Assembly: GCF_007665395.1 (NCBI RefSeq)
Contig: NZ_VDND01000011.1
Span: 1-57,111 of the forward strand
Source: Pseudomonas oryzihabitans
Lineage (GTDB): Bacteria; Pseudomonadota; Gammaproteobacteria; Pseudomonadales; Pseudomonadaceae
Direction of reading: 5' to 3'
DNA: 57,111 bases
In this document: positions 47,355 through 56,091 of the stretch, one piece after another
Numbering within the stretch: the stretch's first letter is position 1
Layout of the letters: every line of letters begins with the position of its first letter
The notes under the pieces: generated by a model
Seen by the model: the letters and a program-made list of their open reading frames with translations, nothing else
Told to the model about the DNA's origin: nothing
Databases searched by the model: none
Position numbers and translations under genes: made by a program

Positions 47355-48584
47355 TCAGCCGTCGCTCCGCGGCTCCTGCAACCGATCGCGATGGGCGAGG
47401 CCGGGGAACAGCTTCATCCACACCCCGGTGATCACCAGGGTACCGAGGCCGCCCAGCACCACCGCCGGCACCGTGCCGAAGAAGTGCGCCGTGACCCCGG
47501 ACTCGAATTCGCCGAGCTGGTTGGAGGCGCCGATGAACAGGCCGTTGACCGCGCTGACCCGGCCGCGCATGGCGTCGGGCGTCTCCAGCTGGACGAAGGA
47601 GGTGCGGATCACCACGCTGATCATGTCGGCGGCGCCCAGGACCACCAGGGTGACCAGCGAGAACCACAGCGAGGTGGAGAGGCCGAAGGCGATGGTGGCC
47701 ACGCCGAACACTCCCACGGCGCCGAACATGATGCGGCCCACGTGCCGGTTCAGGCTGACGTAGGCGAGCAGGAAGGACATGCCCAGGGCGCCCACCGCTG
47801 GCGCCGAGCGCAGCAGGCCCAGGCCCCAGGGGCCGGTGAGCAGGATGTCGGCGGCGAACACCGGCAGCAGGGCGGTGGCGCCCCCCAGCAGCACGGCGAA
47901 GAGGTCCAGGGAGATGGCGCCGAGGACGTCCGGGCGACTCTTGATGAAGCGGATGCCGGCCAGCAGGTTGTCCAGGGTCGGCTTTTCCTTCTGGCTGGGC
48001 GTCTGCCGCGCCGGCAGGCTGGAGACCAGCAGGACGGCGATGCCGTAGAACAGCACCGCCGGGCCATAGACCCAGGCGGCGCCCAGGGCATAGAGCAGGC
48101 CACCCAGCGCGGGCGCGATGATGGTGGCGCCCTGCATGGCCGAGGCCGCCGCGGCGATGGCACGGGGAAAGATCGCCGGTGGCACGATGTTGGGCAGCAG
48201 CGCCTGGGTGGTGGGCTGCTCGAAGGCGCGCGCGGTGCCCAGGCAGAAGGCCAGGATGAAGATCAGCTCGCGGGTCACCGCCTGGTTCAGGCTGCCCACC
48301 AGCAGCACCAGGGCGATCAATCCCTGGCCGGTCTGGCAGAGCGCGGCGACCCGGCGCCGGTCGTAGCGGTCGGCGACATGGCCGGTGTGCAGCATGAACA
48401 GCACCCGCGGCAGGAATTCCACCAGGCCCACCAGGCCGAGGTCGAGCACGTTGCCGGTGAGGGAGTAGAGGTGCCAGCCGATGGCGACGGTGAGCATCTG
48501 GAAGCTGCCGGCGGTGCAGATGCGGGCGAACCAGAAGGCGACGAAGGGACGGTGGTGACGCAACTGCAGGGTATCGCCGGACAT
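47355..48584 (-). CDS. MFS transporter (EntS/MFS_3-type)
   Basis: 409 residues, 12 helices. FVAFWFARICTAGSFQMLTVAIGWHLYSLTG is the opening, and motif A appears as GHVADRYDRRRVAALCQ and in the middle PTLDNLLAGIRFIKSRPDVLGAISLDLFAVLLGGATALLPVFA, all typical of the MFS_3 branch containing EntS and macrolide-efflux relatives. The substrate is not known, perhaps a siderophore or drug. It is monocistronic upstream of the chemoreceptor, with a 134-base gap holding a weak GC-rich hairpin. Confidence 0.85.
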   Translation of the reverse strand: MSGDTLQLRHHRPFVAFWFARICTAGSFQMLTVAIGWHLYSLTGNVLDLGLVGLVEFLPRVLFMLHTGHVADRYDRRRVAALCQTGQGLIALVLLVGSLNQAVTRELIFILAFCLGTARAFEQPTTQALLPNIVPPAIFPRAIAAAASAMQGATIIAPALGGLLYALGAAWVYGPAVLFYGIAVLLVSSLPARQTPSQKEKPTLDNLLAGIRFIKSRPDVLGAISLDLFAVLLGGATALLPVFAADILLTGPWGLGLLRSAPAVGALGMSFLLAYVSLNRHVGRIMFGAVGVFGVATIAFGLSTSLWFSLVTLVVLGAADMISVVIRTSFVQLETPDAMRGRVSAVNGLFIGASNQLGEFESGVTAHFFGTVPAVVLGGLGTLVITGVWMKLFPGLAHRDRLQEPRSDG

Positions 48585-49064
48585 GGCTAGGGCTCGAAGG
48601 GCAGAGGTGGCATCTTAAGCCACCGGAAGGCAAATCGTCGGACAAGTTCGAGGGGCATGGAGCCTGCACGGAAAACGCGACAGCTGCGCTTCCGGCAGGG
48701 CGCTGCGGCAGCTGGCACGACCTCCAGCAGCGGGCCAGGACCAGGTGGCCGCTGTCGCCCGGCTGCTCTGGCCCGCGGGAAACCAGCGCTGTCCAGGGGG
48801 CGTCGTCGCGAGCACCGCGGGTACCCCAGGGGTGCGACAGCCTGCCCAATGCGACATCGAACCACGTAAGCAAACGTGTCCAGGAGGACTACTCTAAAGC
48901 CTGACGTTGATCCGCGTCAGTCCTTCGACAGGCTGGATGGACTAGTCACCGCTGTTTTTTCGGCGCTGCGCTAGAACCGTCCTCGCGCGGCGGGGCTCGA
49001 ACCTCGGTCAGCGTCCAACTCGACCGGCTACCCTCGATGGCCGGCGTGCCTGAGAGGAAAAGCT
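48585..49064 (+). promoter_or_regulatory. 480-base divergent region between an MFS gene and cioA
   Basis: No protein gene is seen; frames here give low-complexity products. It contains the Anr-like box at 48907-48920 and a GAGAGGA ribosome site for cioA. The first 300 bases are GC-rich with several short hairpins and cannot be assigned a function. Confidence 0.5.
48907..48920 (+). promoter_or_regulatory. Anr/FNR-type box upstream of cioA
   Basis: TTGATCCGCGTCAG matches the Pseudomonas Anr consensus TTGAT-N4-[AG]TCAA at all but the last base. It lies 145 bases before the cioA start. In P. aeruginosa ANR represses cioAB at low oxygen; the same role is plausible here. Confidence 0.6.
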
Positions 49065-50510
49065 ATGTTCGGCCTCGAAGCCCTGGATCTCGCCCGGATC
49101 CAGTTCGCCTTCACCGTGTCCTTCCACATCGTCTTCCCGGCGCTGTCCATCGGTACCGCGAGCTTTCTCGCCGTGCTCGAAGGGCTGTGGCTGAAGACCG
49201 ACAACCACGTCTACAAGGATCTGTATCACTTCTGGCTGAAGATCTTCGCGATCTTCTTCGGCATGGGCGTGGTGTCCGGCCTGGTGATGGCCTACGAGTT
49301 CGGCACCAACTGGAGCGGCTTCGCCGACTTCGCCGGCGCCGTGACCGGTCCGCTGCTCACCTACGAGGTGCTCACCGCCTTCTTCATCGAGGCCGGCTTC
49401 CTCGGCGTCATGCTGTTCGGCTGGAATCGCGTCGGCCGTGGCCTGCACTTCTTCTCGACGGTCATGGTGGCCATCGGCACCCTGATGTCGACCTTCTGGA
49501 TCCTAGCCTCCAACAGCTGGATGCACACGCCGAGCGGCTACGAGATCGTCGACGGCCGCATCGTCCCGGTGGACTGGCTGGCGGTGATCTTCAACCCGTC
49601 CTTCCCCTTCCGCTGGGCGCACATGACCATCGCCGCCTACCTGTCGGTGGCCTTCCTGGTCGGCGCCTCGGCGGCCTGGCACCTGCTGCGCGGCAACGAT
49701 AATCCGGCGGTACGCAAGATGTTCTCCATGGCCATGTGGATGGCCCTGCTGGTGGCGCCGATCCAGGCCATGGTCGGGGACGCCCACGGCCTCAACACCC
49801 TGGAGCACCAGCCGGCGAAGATCGCCGCCATGGAAGGCCACTGGGAGAATCCGCCTGGCGAAGCGACCCCGCTTATCCTGTTCGGCTGGCCGGACATGGA
49901 GCGCGAGGAAACCCGCTTCAAGGTCGAGATCCCGGTGCTCGGCAGCCTGATCCTCAAGCACAGCCTCACCGAGCCGATCCCGGCGCTCAAGGACTTCCCC
50001 AAGGAAGACCGGCCGCCGGCCTACGTGGTGTTCTGGTCCTTCCGCATCATGGTCGCCCTGGGCCTGCTGATGATCGCCGCCGGCCTCTGGAGCGCCTGGC
50101 TGCGCTGGCGCGGCAAGCTGTTCGAGACCCGTGGCTTCCTGCGCCTGGTCACCTGCATGGGCCCGGTGGGCCTGATCGCCTTGCTGGCCGGCTGGTTCAC
50201 CACCGAGGTGGGCCGCCAGCCGTGGATCGTCTACGGCCTGCTGCGCACCAAGGACGGGGTGTCCAACCACAGCGTCACCCAGCTGAGCATCACCCTGGTG
50301 GCCTTCGTGGTGGTCTACTTCGCCGTGTTCGGCATCGGCACCCTCTATGCCCTGCGCATGATCGGCAAGGGTCCGCACACCGGTGAAGGCGACCTGCCCA
50401 CCTCCGGCGGCCCGGGCACCGATCGGCATCCCAAGCGTCCGCTGTCCGGCGCCGATGGCGGCCTGGAAGAAGACAATCCCAAAGACCAGCTGACCGGAGA
50501 CCGCACATGA
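49065..50510 (+). CDS. cioA: Cytochrome bd-type quinol oxidase subunit I (cyanide-insensitive, CioA)
   Basis: 481 residues with about nine membrane helices; it carries haems b and the quinol site of a terminal oxidase reducing O2 to water in the inner membrane. His21 (VSFHIVFPA) is the first haem ligand, and the GRQPW segment (TTEVGRQPWIVYGLLRT) and a short Q-loop (between about 230 and 300) mark the CIO branch, which resists cyanide. The hydrophilic tail after residue 440 is unusual but common in this branch. The stop overlaps cioB by ATGA. Regulated probably by Anr through the upstream box. Confidence 0.93.
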   Translation: MFGLEALDLARIQFAFTVSFHIVFPALSIGTASFLAVLEGLWLKTDNHVYKDLYHFWLKIFAIFFGMGVVSGLVMAYEFGTNWSGFADFAGAVTGPLLTYEVLTAFFIEAGFLGVMLFGWNRVGRGLHFFSTVMVAIGTLMSTFWILASNSWMHTPSGYEIVDGRIVPVDWLAVIFNPSFPFRWAHMTIAAYLSVAFLVGASAAWHLLRGNDNPAVRKMFSMAMWMALLVAPIQAMVGDAHGLNTLEHQPAKIAAMEGHWENPPGEATPLILFGWPDMEREETRFKVEIPVLGSLILKHSLTEPIPALKDFPKEDRPPAYVVFWSFRIMVALGLLMIAAGLWSAWLRWRGKLFETRGFLRLVTCMGPVGLIALLAGWFTTEVGRQPWIVYGLLRTKDGVSNHSVTQLSITLVAFVVVYFAVFGIGTLYALRMIGKGPHTGEGDLPTSGGPGTDRHPKRPLSGADGGLEEDNPKDQLTGDRT

Positions 50511-51529
50511 ACGGCATCCCTGGCATCGACCTCCCGCTGATCTGGGCGATCATCATCATCTTCGGCCTCATGATGTACGTGGTCATGGACGGCTTCGACC
50601 TGGGCATCGGCATCCTCTTCCCTTTCGTCAAGGGCAAGGAAGAGCGCGACGTCATGATGAACACCGTGGCGCCCATCTGGGACGGCAACGAGACCTGGCT
50701 GGTGCTTGGCGGGGCGGGGCTCTATGGCGCCTTCCCGCTGGCCTACGCGGTGATCCTGCCGGCGCTCTACCTGCCGCTGATCTTCATGCTGATCGGCCTG
50801 ATCTTCCGTGGCGTGGCCTTCGAGTTCCGCTTCAAGGTCCAGGAAGGCAAGGAAGCCCTGTGGGACAAGTCCTTCATCTTCGGCTCGCTGCTGGCCAGCT
50901 TCTGCCAGGGCGTCGCCCTGGGCGCCTTCATCGAGGGTTTCCAGGTGGAGAATCGCCAGTACGTCGGCGGCCCGCTGGACTGGCTGACGCCCTTCTCGGT
51001 GTTCTGCGGCCTGGGCGTGATCGCCGCCTACGCGCTGCTCGGCAGCACCTGGCTGATCATGAAGACCGAGGGCCCGCTGCAGGTCACCATGCGCCGCCTG
51101 ACCAAGCCGCTGCTGTTTCTGCTGCTGGCCTTCACCGCCGTGGTGAGCATCTGGACGCCACTGAGCCAGGCGGCCATCTCCGCCCGCTGGTTCAGCATGC
51201 CCAACCTGTTCTGGTTCCTGCCGGTGCCCATCCTAGTGGGCGTGGTGACCCTGGCCCTGCTGCGCGCCATCCTGCGCGAGGATTCGCACCATGCGCCCTT
51301 CCTGCTGACCCTGGCGCTGATCTTCCTCGGCTACAGCGGCCTGGGCATCAGCCTCTGGCCGAACATCATCCCGCCGGCGGTCTCCATCTGGGAGGCCTCG
51401 TCGCCGCCGCAGAGCCAGCTGTTCCTGCTCATCGGCACCCTGTTCATCATCCCCATCACCCTGATGTACACCTTCTGGGGCTACTACGTGTTCCGCGGCA
51501 AGGTCCGCGCGGGGGAGGGCTACCACTGA
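50507..51529 (+). CDS. cioB: Cytochrome bd-type quinol oxidase subunit II (CioB)
   Basis: 340 residues, eight to nine helices, the second core subunit, which lacks haem ligands and stabilises subunit I. The start IPGIDLPLIWAIIIIFGLMMYVVMDGFDLG holds the family signature (YVVMDGFDLGIG), followed by PIWDGNETWLVLGGAGLYGAFP, GALFRG-type LIFRGVAFEFRFK and LPVPILVGVVTLALLRAI. Length and order are standard. It overlaps cioA by four bases, and the next small gene by one base (TGATG), so all three are translated together. Confidence 0.93.
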   Translation: MNGIPGIDLPLIWAIIIIFGLMMYVVMDGFDLGIGILFPFVKGKEERDVMMNTVAPIWDGNETWLVLGGAGLYGAFPLAYAVILPALYLPLIFMLIGLIFRGVAFEFRFKVQEGKEALWDKSFIFGSLLASFCQGVALGAFIEGFQVENRQYVGGPLDWLTPFSVFCGLGVIAAYALLGSTWLIMKTEGPLQVTMRRLTKPLLFLLLAFTAVVSIWTPLSQAAISARWFSMPNLFWFLPVPILVGVVTLALLRAILREDSHHAPFLLTLALIFLGYSGLGISLWPNIIPPAVSIWEASSPPQSQLFLLIGTLFIIPITLMYTFWGYYVFRGKVRAGEGYH

Positions 51530-51690
51530 TGGTCGGCCGCTCGCGCGAACCCAATCCCGCGGACAACAAGCCGCTCTGGCAGCGGCTGGCCTGGATGGCC
51601 GGCATCTGGGCCTGCAGCCTGGTGGCGCTGGGCGTGGTGGCCTGGGTGCTGCGCCTGGTGCTGACGGCGGCGGGGCTCAAGTCGCACTGA
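51529..51690 (+). CDS. DUF2474 small membrane protein of the bd oxidase operon
   Basis: 53 residues with one membrane helix (LAWMAGIWACSLVALGVVAWVLRLVL) after a hydrophilic N-terminus (MVGRSREPNPADNKPLWQR). The pattern KPLWQRLAWMAGIWACSLVALGVVA is the DUF2474 family, a short subunit-like peptide always next to cioB in pseudomonads, analogous to CydX. The start ATG shares bases with the cioB stop (TGATG), so translation is coupled. It is overlooked by length-based gene finding because the start overlaps cioB in another frame. Confidence 0.85.
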   Translation: MVGRSREPNPADNKPLWQRLAWMAGIWACSLVALGVVAWVLRLVLTAAGLKSH

Positions 51691-51705
51691 CCCCTCGGGT
51701 GTTTC

Positions 51706-51733
51706 GGTGGATGAGGCTACGCCGTCATCCACC
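51706..51733. terminator. Inverted repeat after the cio operon
   Basis: GGTGGATGA and TCATCCACC form a 9 bp perfect stem with a ten-base loop 16 bases after the DUF2474 stop. There is no T-run. It resembles intergenic palindromes common in pseudomonads and may stabilise or end the transcript. Confidence 0.5.
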
Positions 51734-51783
51734 CTACGTGGGGTTTGCCCTTGCGTAGGAGGCTTATCCCTCACACCGGATTA

Positions 51784-52211
51784 CCCCTTCTCCCGCTTGC
51801 GGGGGAGGGCTGGGGTGGGGGTGGCAAGTAGCAAGCGTTAGCCAAAGTCCTGAAACCGCCTGAATAACGCTCAACTTTCCGCCGGCACCCCAGTGCCCCG
51901 TTTGGCCGGCCGTACGGCAGCGTCGAGGAAGTGGGTGAGCGGCATGGATGCCGCGAAAGGGGCCGAGGGCCAGGACGGCCCTTCGGCCCCGGCCCGCTGG
52001 AGCGGCGCTGACGTGAGGGTATCCTGCGCAAGGCGCAGGACCGGCCAGTCGGGGCAAGCGTTTTTGGTTACTTTTGTCCGGGGTGCGCAGCCGCGACTGG
52101 CAAAAGTGACCCGCCCGGCGGGGGCGGAACGAAGAGTGTCTGAATACATTACGAATCAGCTTGGCAAACAAGCCCCCACCCCAACCCTCCCCCGCAAGCG
52201 GGAGAGGGAGC
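51784..52211. repeat. ~430 bp element flanked by inverted REP-like arms
   Basis: Left arm 51784-51825 and right arm 52172-52210 are inverted copies: each holds a CTCCCGC-TT-GCGGG palindrome and GGGGTGGGG, and about 33 of 35 core bases match. The interior contains an inverted pair GGTTACTTTTG (52067 region) and CAAAAGTGACC (52100 region), a segment I have seen repeated in many pseudomonads. Open frames inside (for example 51893-52255) look non-coding. It behaves like a non-autonomous palindromic element. Confidence 0.65.
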
Positions 52212-52358
52212 TGTCCAGCGTGAAGAAGGTGGATCTGGCGTTAGGGATTCGTTAGTTCCCTGAATCAGCTACCCCCAAACCTACAACTTTTCCCAGTTAT
52301 CCCCCTGCCACCCTCCCGCTAGCCTGACCTCATTCCCATGGCAACGAGGAAGGCATCC

Positions 52359-53252
52359 ATGCAGGTTCGCGAAGGCTACGCCGATTTCCAGGGCTATCAG
52401 ACCTGGTACCGGGTCACCGGTGACCTGGGCAGCGGGCGATTGCCGCTGGTGGTGGCCCATGGCGGCCCCGGTTGTACGCACGACTACGTCGACAGTTTCA
52501 AGGACCTGGCCGAGCACGGCTGGCCGGTGGTGCATTACGATCAGCTCGGCAATGGCCGCTCCACCCATCTGCGCGGCATCGACCCAGGCTTCTGGACGGT
52601 CGAACTGTTCCTCGACGAGCTGAGCCACCTGCTACGGCACCTAGGCATCACCCAGTACGGGCTGCTCGGCCAGTCTTGGGGCGGGATGCTGGCCGCCGAG
52701 CATGGGGTACGCCGACCCGAGGGACTGCGCGGGCTGATCATCGCCAATTCCCCGGCCTCCATGGCGCTGTGGCGGGAGGCTGCGGCAGGACTGCGCGCCG
52801 AGCTGCCCGCCGAAGTCCAGGCGACGCTCGATCGGCACGAGGCTGCCGGCACCACCGACTCACCCGAATACCGCGCCGCCAGCGAGGTCTTCTATGCCCG
52901 CCATGTCTGCCGGGTGCAACCGCTGCCGGCCGAGGTGGCGCGGACCTTCGCCGCCATCGAGGACGATCCCACGGTGTATCACGCCATGAATGGACCCACC
53001 GAATTCCACGTGATCGGCAGTCTCAAGGATTGGAGCGTGATCGACCGCCTGGAGCGGATCCAGGTCCCCACGCTGCTGATCTCCGGGCGCCATGACGAGG
53101 CCACGCCGGCCTGCGTGGAGCCCTTCGACCGACTCATCCCGGACGTGCGCTGGCGTATTTTTGAGGATTCCAGCCACATGCCCCACGTGGAAGAGCGCGA
53201 AGCCTGCATGGCGACGGTGGCAGATTTTCTCGCCGAGCTCGAGCGCGGCTAG
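52359..53252 (+). CDS. Proline iminopeptidase-type alpha/beta hydrolase (S33)
   Basis: 297 residues. HGGPG at 34-38 gives the oxyanion hole and GQSWGG at 104-109 the nucleophile Ser106; the acid is in SGRHDE (about Asp 244) and the base in EDSSHMPH (His near 272). The chain resembles proline-iminopeptidase and L-amino-acid amidase proteins of the S33 family, which release N-terminal proline or other amino acids from peptides. The start ATG has GAGGAAGG five bases upstream; an earlier ATG at 52338 has none. The stop overlaps that of the convergent GTPase gene in CTAG. Confidence 0.88.
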   Translation: MQVREGYADFQGYQTWYRVTGDLGSGRLPLVVAHGGPGCTHDYVDSFKDLAEHGWPVVHYDQLGNGRSTHLRGIDPGFWTVELFLDELSHLLRHLGITQYGLLGQSWGGMLAAEHGVRRPEGLRGLIIANSPASMALWREAAAGLRAELPAEVQATLDRHEAAGTTDSPEYRAASEVFYARHVCRVQPLPAEVARTFAAIEDDPTVYHAMNGPTEFHVIGSLKDWSVIDRLERIQVPTLLISGRHDEATPACVEPFDRLIPDVRWRIFEDSSHMPHVEEREACMATVADFLAELERG

Positions 53253-54625
53253 GCGTCCGCGTCCAACGCCGCGGCGATCTCGTCGATACGGGTCTGGCGG
53301 TCGTCGGCCTGCAGGCGCGGACGGGGATTGAGCGCCGACCATTCCGGGTGGGCGCGGGCCACCTGGACGGCGGGCGGCAGCTTGCCTTCGCGCCAGCGGC
53401 GCTCGTCCGGCGCCGCGACCTCGATGGCGCCTTGGGCGGCATGGCCGCGGGCTTCCAGGGCGGCCAGCAACTGGCGTTGGCGCACGGCCAAGAGCCGCAG
53501 CACGGCGTCGTCGATGGACAGCTCCCGGCCACCGCGCAACTTGCCGAACAGCCGTTTGCCGTAGTGCCCGCCGGTTTGCGCCAGGCCGCCGGCCAGGGCG
53601 CCCAGCACCGTGGCGGCGCCCAGCGTCAGGCCGCCGGCGAGCAGGTCGAGACCGACCCCCGCGGCCGCACCGGCCGCCACCCCGCCACCCAGGCGAATGC
53701 CCAGCAGGCGCAGGGTCTCCGGGTTGAACAGATCGTCGCCCCAGCGGCCATCCAGCAGCGGCAGGTCGCTGGCCTGGGCATCGCCCGGGCGAAAGCCGAA
53801 CAGCCGCAGTAACTCCTCCACGCAGCGCTGCTCGCGCGTGCGCAGGGCGTCGCGCAACTCGGCGGTGGCCGTGCTCACCTCGGCGTCGCCGGGCGCCACG
53901 CTGCGGCGGGCGGCGGCGGCGTCCACCAGCAGTTCGGCGATCAGGCGGACGCCTTCGTGATGGCGACGGCGGGCCTGCTCGGCGTGATCGGCGAGCAGGC
54001 GCTGCAGCGCCGGGCGGCCGCTTTCCAGCAGGGTGCCCAGGCTTTCGTAGAGCCGCGCCTCGCCATCCGCCGGCGGCGCGACGCTGTCGAAACGCACCAG
54101 GGCGTGCAGGCCGAGGCGGGCCAGGGTGGCGCGCCAGTCGTCGGCGCGGTGGCCCTCGGCGGCGACGAAGTTGAGCACCGGCACCAGCGGTCGCCCGCAG
54201 CCGGACAGCACCGCCAGTTCGTCGCGGTACTTGGCCAGTACCGGCTCGCGGGCATCGATCACATAGAGACCCGCGTCTGAGGACCGCAGCTGGCGGATCA
54301 CCTTGGCTTCCTGCTCGAATCTCTGGCGGGCTTCCACGCTGTCGAGAAAACGGTCGAGCAGGGTGGCGGCGTCCAGGCGTTCGCCGGGGCGTTCGAGTTG
54401 TTCCAGGTAGTCGCGCAGGGCGATGGCGTCTTCCAGGCCGGGGGTGTCGTAGAGTTCCAGCAGGGCTTCGCCGTCCACCGACAACCGCGCACCCTCGACA
54501 TGGCGGGTGGTGCTGGGTCTATGGGAGACCTCGCCGAAATCCACGTCTCGCGTCAGGGTGCGCAGCAGCGAGGTCTTGCCGACATTGGTGTGACCGACCA
54601 GCGCCAGGCGCAGGGGGCCGCTCAT
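53249..54625 (-). CDS. GTPase with DUF3482 domain
   Basis: 458 residues. A small Era/TrmE-like G domain occupies 1-190: G1 GHTNVGKTS (11-19), G3 DTPG (60-63), and a G4 NFVAAE rather than NKxD, which weakens guanine specificity. The DUF3482 part follows, with a hydrophobic Gly/Ala-rich pair of helices at about 335-375 (GGGVAAGAAAGVGLDLLAGGLTLG) able to enter the membrane. It is the downstream gene of an overlapping pair (ATGA) with the DUF2868 membrane protein, a pairing conserved in pseudomonads. The role is unknown. Confidence 0.85.
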   Translation of the reverse strand: MSGPLRLALVGHTNVGKTSLLRTLTRDVDFGEVSHRPSTTRHVEGARLSVDGEALLELYDTPGLEDAIALRDYLEQLERPGERLDAATLLDRFLDSVEARQRFEQEAKVIRQLRSSDAGLYVIDAREPVLAKYRDELAVLSGCGRPLVPVLNFVAAEGHRADDWRATLARLGLHALVRFDSVAPPADGEARLYESLGTLLESGRPALQRLLADHAEQARRRHHEGVRLIAELLVDAAAARRSVAPGDAEVSTATAELRDALRTREQRCVEELLRLFGFRPGDAQASDLPLLDGRWGDDLFNPETLRLLGIRLGGGVAAGAAAGVGLDLLAGGLTLGAATVLGALAGGLAQTGGHYGKRLFGKLRGGRELSIDDAVLRLLAVRQRQLLAALEARGHAAQGAIEVAAPDERRWREGKLPPAVQVARAHPEWSALNPRPRLQADDRQTRIDEIAAALDADA

Positions 54626-56010
54626 GGATTCGTCTCCAGCCAGGCCAGTTCTTCGAGGTCACCCGCGCAATGCGTCAGGCGCAGGGCATCCAGCGCCTGA
54701 CGCCAGTCATCCAGGCGGACCGGATCGAGCTTGCCGCCCAGGGGCGCAGGAAGCAGCCAGATGCGGGTCGCGGTGGCGCAGCGCGACAATTCCGCCACCA
54801 GCGCCAGGGTACCGCGATCGGGCGAGCGGCGTGGGTCGCAGGCGATGAGCAGGCGGCGGGCCGGATAGCGGGTCAGTTGCTCCAGCAGATGGCGGCGGCC
54901 CTGGCCGTCGTCGAGCACCCCCGCGTCGCGCACCCCGGCGGGCAAGGGGGGCGGCCAGGTGTGGTCGGTGAGTTCGATGCCCACCAGCAGGGCTTCGTCG
55001 CCGGTCTGGGCCAGGCCACTGGCCTCCTGCTGCGGCAGCTGGGCGGGGGCGGCGTCATTGACGCCCAGGCGCTCGCTGGTGGGCAGCAGGCGTTCGCGCA
55101 GGCGCAGATAGCCGGGGCGCTCGACGTCCAGGCGCAGGCGCTGGCGGCCACGTTGCCAGCGCCACAGGCAGAGCAGGGTCAACAGCAGGCGCGGCAGCAG
55201 GCCATAGACCAGCACCACCCCCAGCAGCCAGCCGGCCCAGGCCTGGCGCGCCCCGGCCAGCGGGCGGGCGGCATCGCCACTGGCGGCGATGCTAGCGGGG
55301 TCGGGTAGCGGGAAGCCCAGCCAGTGGGGCAGGGCGCCGAGGACCTGGGTGACGAGCACGAAGGTGTCGCTGCCCAGCAGGGTGGTCTCCCAGACGAACA
55401 GATAGCTGCGCCCGGAGAGCAGCGCCAGCAGGGTGGCCAGGGCGCTGCCGAGGATCAGCAGCCAGAGACCGTGTACCAGGCCGCCCAGGGCCCAGGGCAG
55501 CAGCCGCGCGCGGCCGAGCAGGCCGACCAGCGCTGGGCCCAGGTGCAGGGCGCGGGCATCGCGCGCCAGGCGGCCGGACAGCCACAGCCAGAGGCGCGCC
55601 AGTGGCGAGGCCAGCTGCCGCCCGCCGCCCAGGAGCCCGAAGCTCCAGACCAGCAGGCTGAACAGATTGAGGCCGAGCAGACTGCCCAGTGCCCAGAACA
55701 CATTGACCGGTCGACTGCCATCTCCGAGGGCGCCGGCGGCGAGCCCAGCGCCGCAGAACAGTGCCACTATGGCCAGCAGCCAGGCGGCCAGCACCGCGCC
55801 CTGGCGCCAGCGACGCCGCGCGGCCAGCAGGCCGTCACGCTGGCCGAGCAGACGGGCGCGGTTCACCAGGCGCGTCTCGAAGGCACCCCCGGAAGCCCGC
55901 GCCTGGCGATTGGCCTCGGCGTCTTCCAGGGGGCCACTGTCTTCCTCGGTCAGGCGCAGGGCCTCGGTCAGCCAGAGATCCTCGAAGGCGGGGGAGGGGG
56001 TAGCGGTCAC
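54622..56010 (-). CDS. DUF2868 membrane protein
   Basis: About 462 residues. The N-terminal cytoplasmic part opens FEDLWLTEALRLTEEDSGPLEDAEANRQA; five or six hydrophobic segments follow between about 75 and 300 (AVLAAWLLAIVALFCGAGLAAGALG, then LFVWETTLLGSDTFVLVTQVLGALPHWLGFP). The C-terminal 140 residues look like a soluble regulatory domain (LLVGIELTDHTWPPPLP, RRLLIACDPRRSPDRGTLALVAEL). I chose the GTG start at 56010 because it fits the family's opening; an upstream TTG is also in frame, and neither has a clear Shine-Dalgarno. It precedes its GTPase partner. Confidence 0.82.
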   Translation of the reverse strand: MTATPSPAFEDLWLTEALRLTEEDSGPLEDAEANRQARASGGAFETRLVNRARLLGQRDGLLAARRRWRQGAVLAAWLLAIVALFCGAGLAAGALGDGSRPVNVFWALGSLLGLNLFSLLVWSFGLLGGGRQLASPLARLWLWLSGRLARDARALHLGPALVGLLGRARLLPWALGGLVHGLWLLILGSALATLLALLSGRSYLFVWETTLLGSDTFVLVTQVLGALPHWLGFPLPDPASIAASGDAARPLAGARQAWAGWLLGVVLVYGLLPRLLLTLLCLWRWQRGRQRLRLDVERPGYLRLRERLLPTSERLGVNDAAPAQLPQQEASGLAQTGDEALLVGIELTDHTWPPPLPAGVRDAGVLDDGQGRRHLLEQLTRYPARRLLIACDPRRSPDRGTLALVAELSRCATATRIWLLPAPLGGKLDPVRLDDWRQALDALRLTHCAGDLEELAWLETNP

Positions 56011-56091
56011 GCGTCGGCGCCCTTGCGGCAAAAACGCCGAGGATAGTCCCTGGCGCCCGCCCTGTTAACGGCTCTGTTATGCTCTGTCACC

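Larger units (their letters stand above)
51691..52358. other. Gene-free stretch of 668 bases
   Basis: Holds the palindrome at 51706-51733 and the REP-flanked element. The last 147 bases contain only the region upstream of the hydrolase gene; no promoter stands out with certainty. I see no protein or RNA gene. Confidence 0.6.

Noticed and set aside
48587..48865. Short genes in the gap before cioA
   Set aside because: Arg/Pro/Ala-rich products in several frames, none preceded by a good ribosome site or similar to a known family.
51893..52255. Hypothetical protein of 120 residues in the REP-flanked element
   Set aside because: The frame crosses the inverted arms and contains low-complexity sequence; such frames recur with the element rather than with a protein family.
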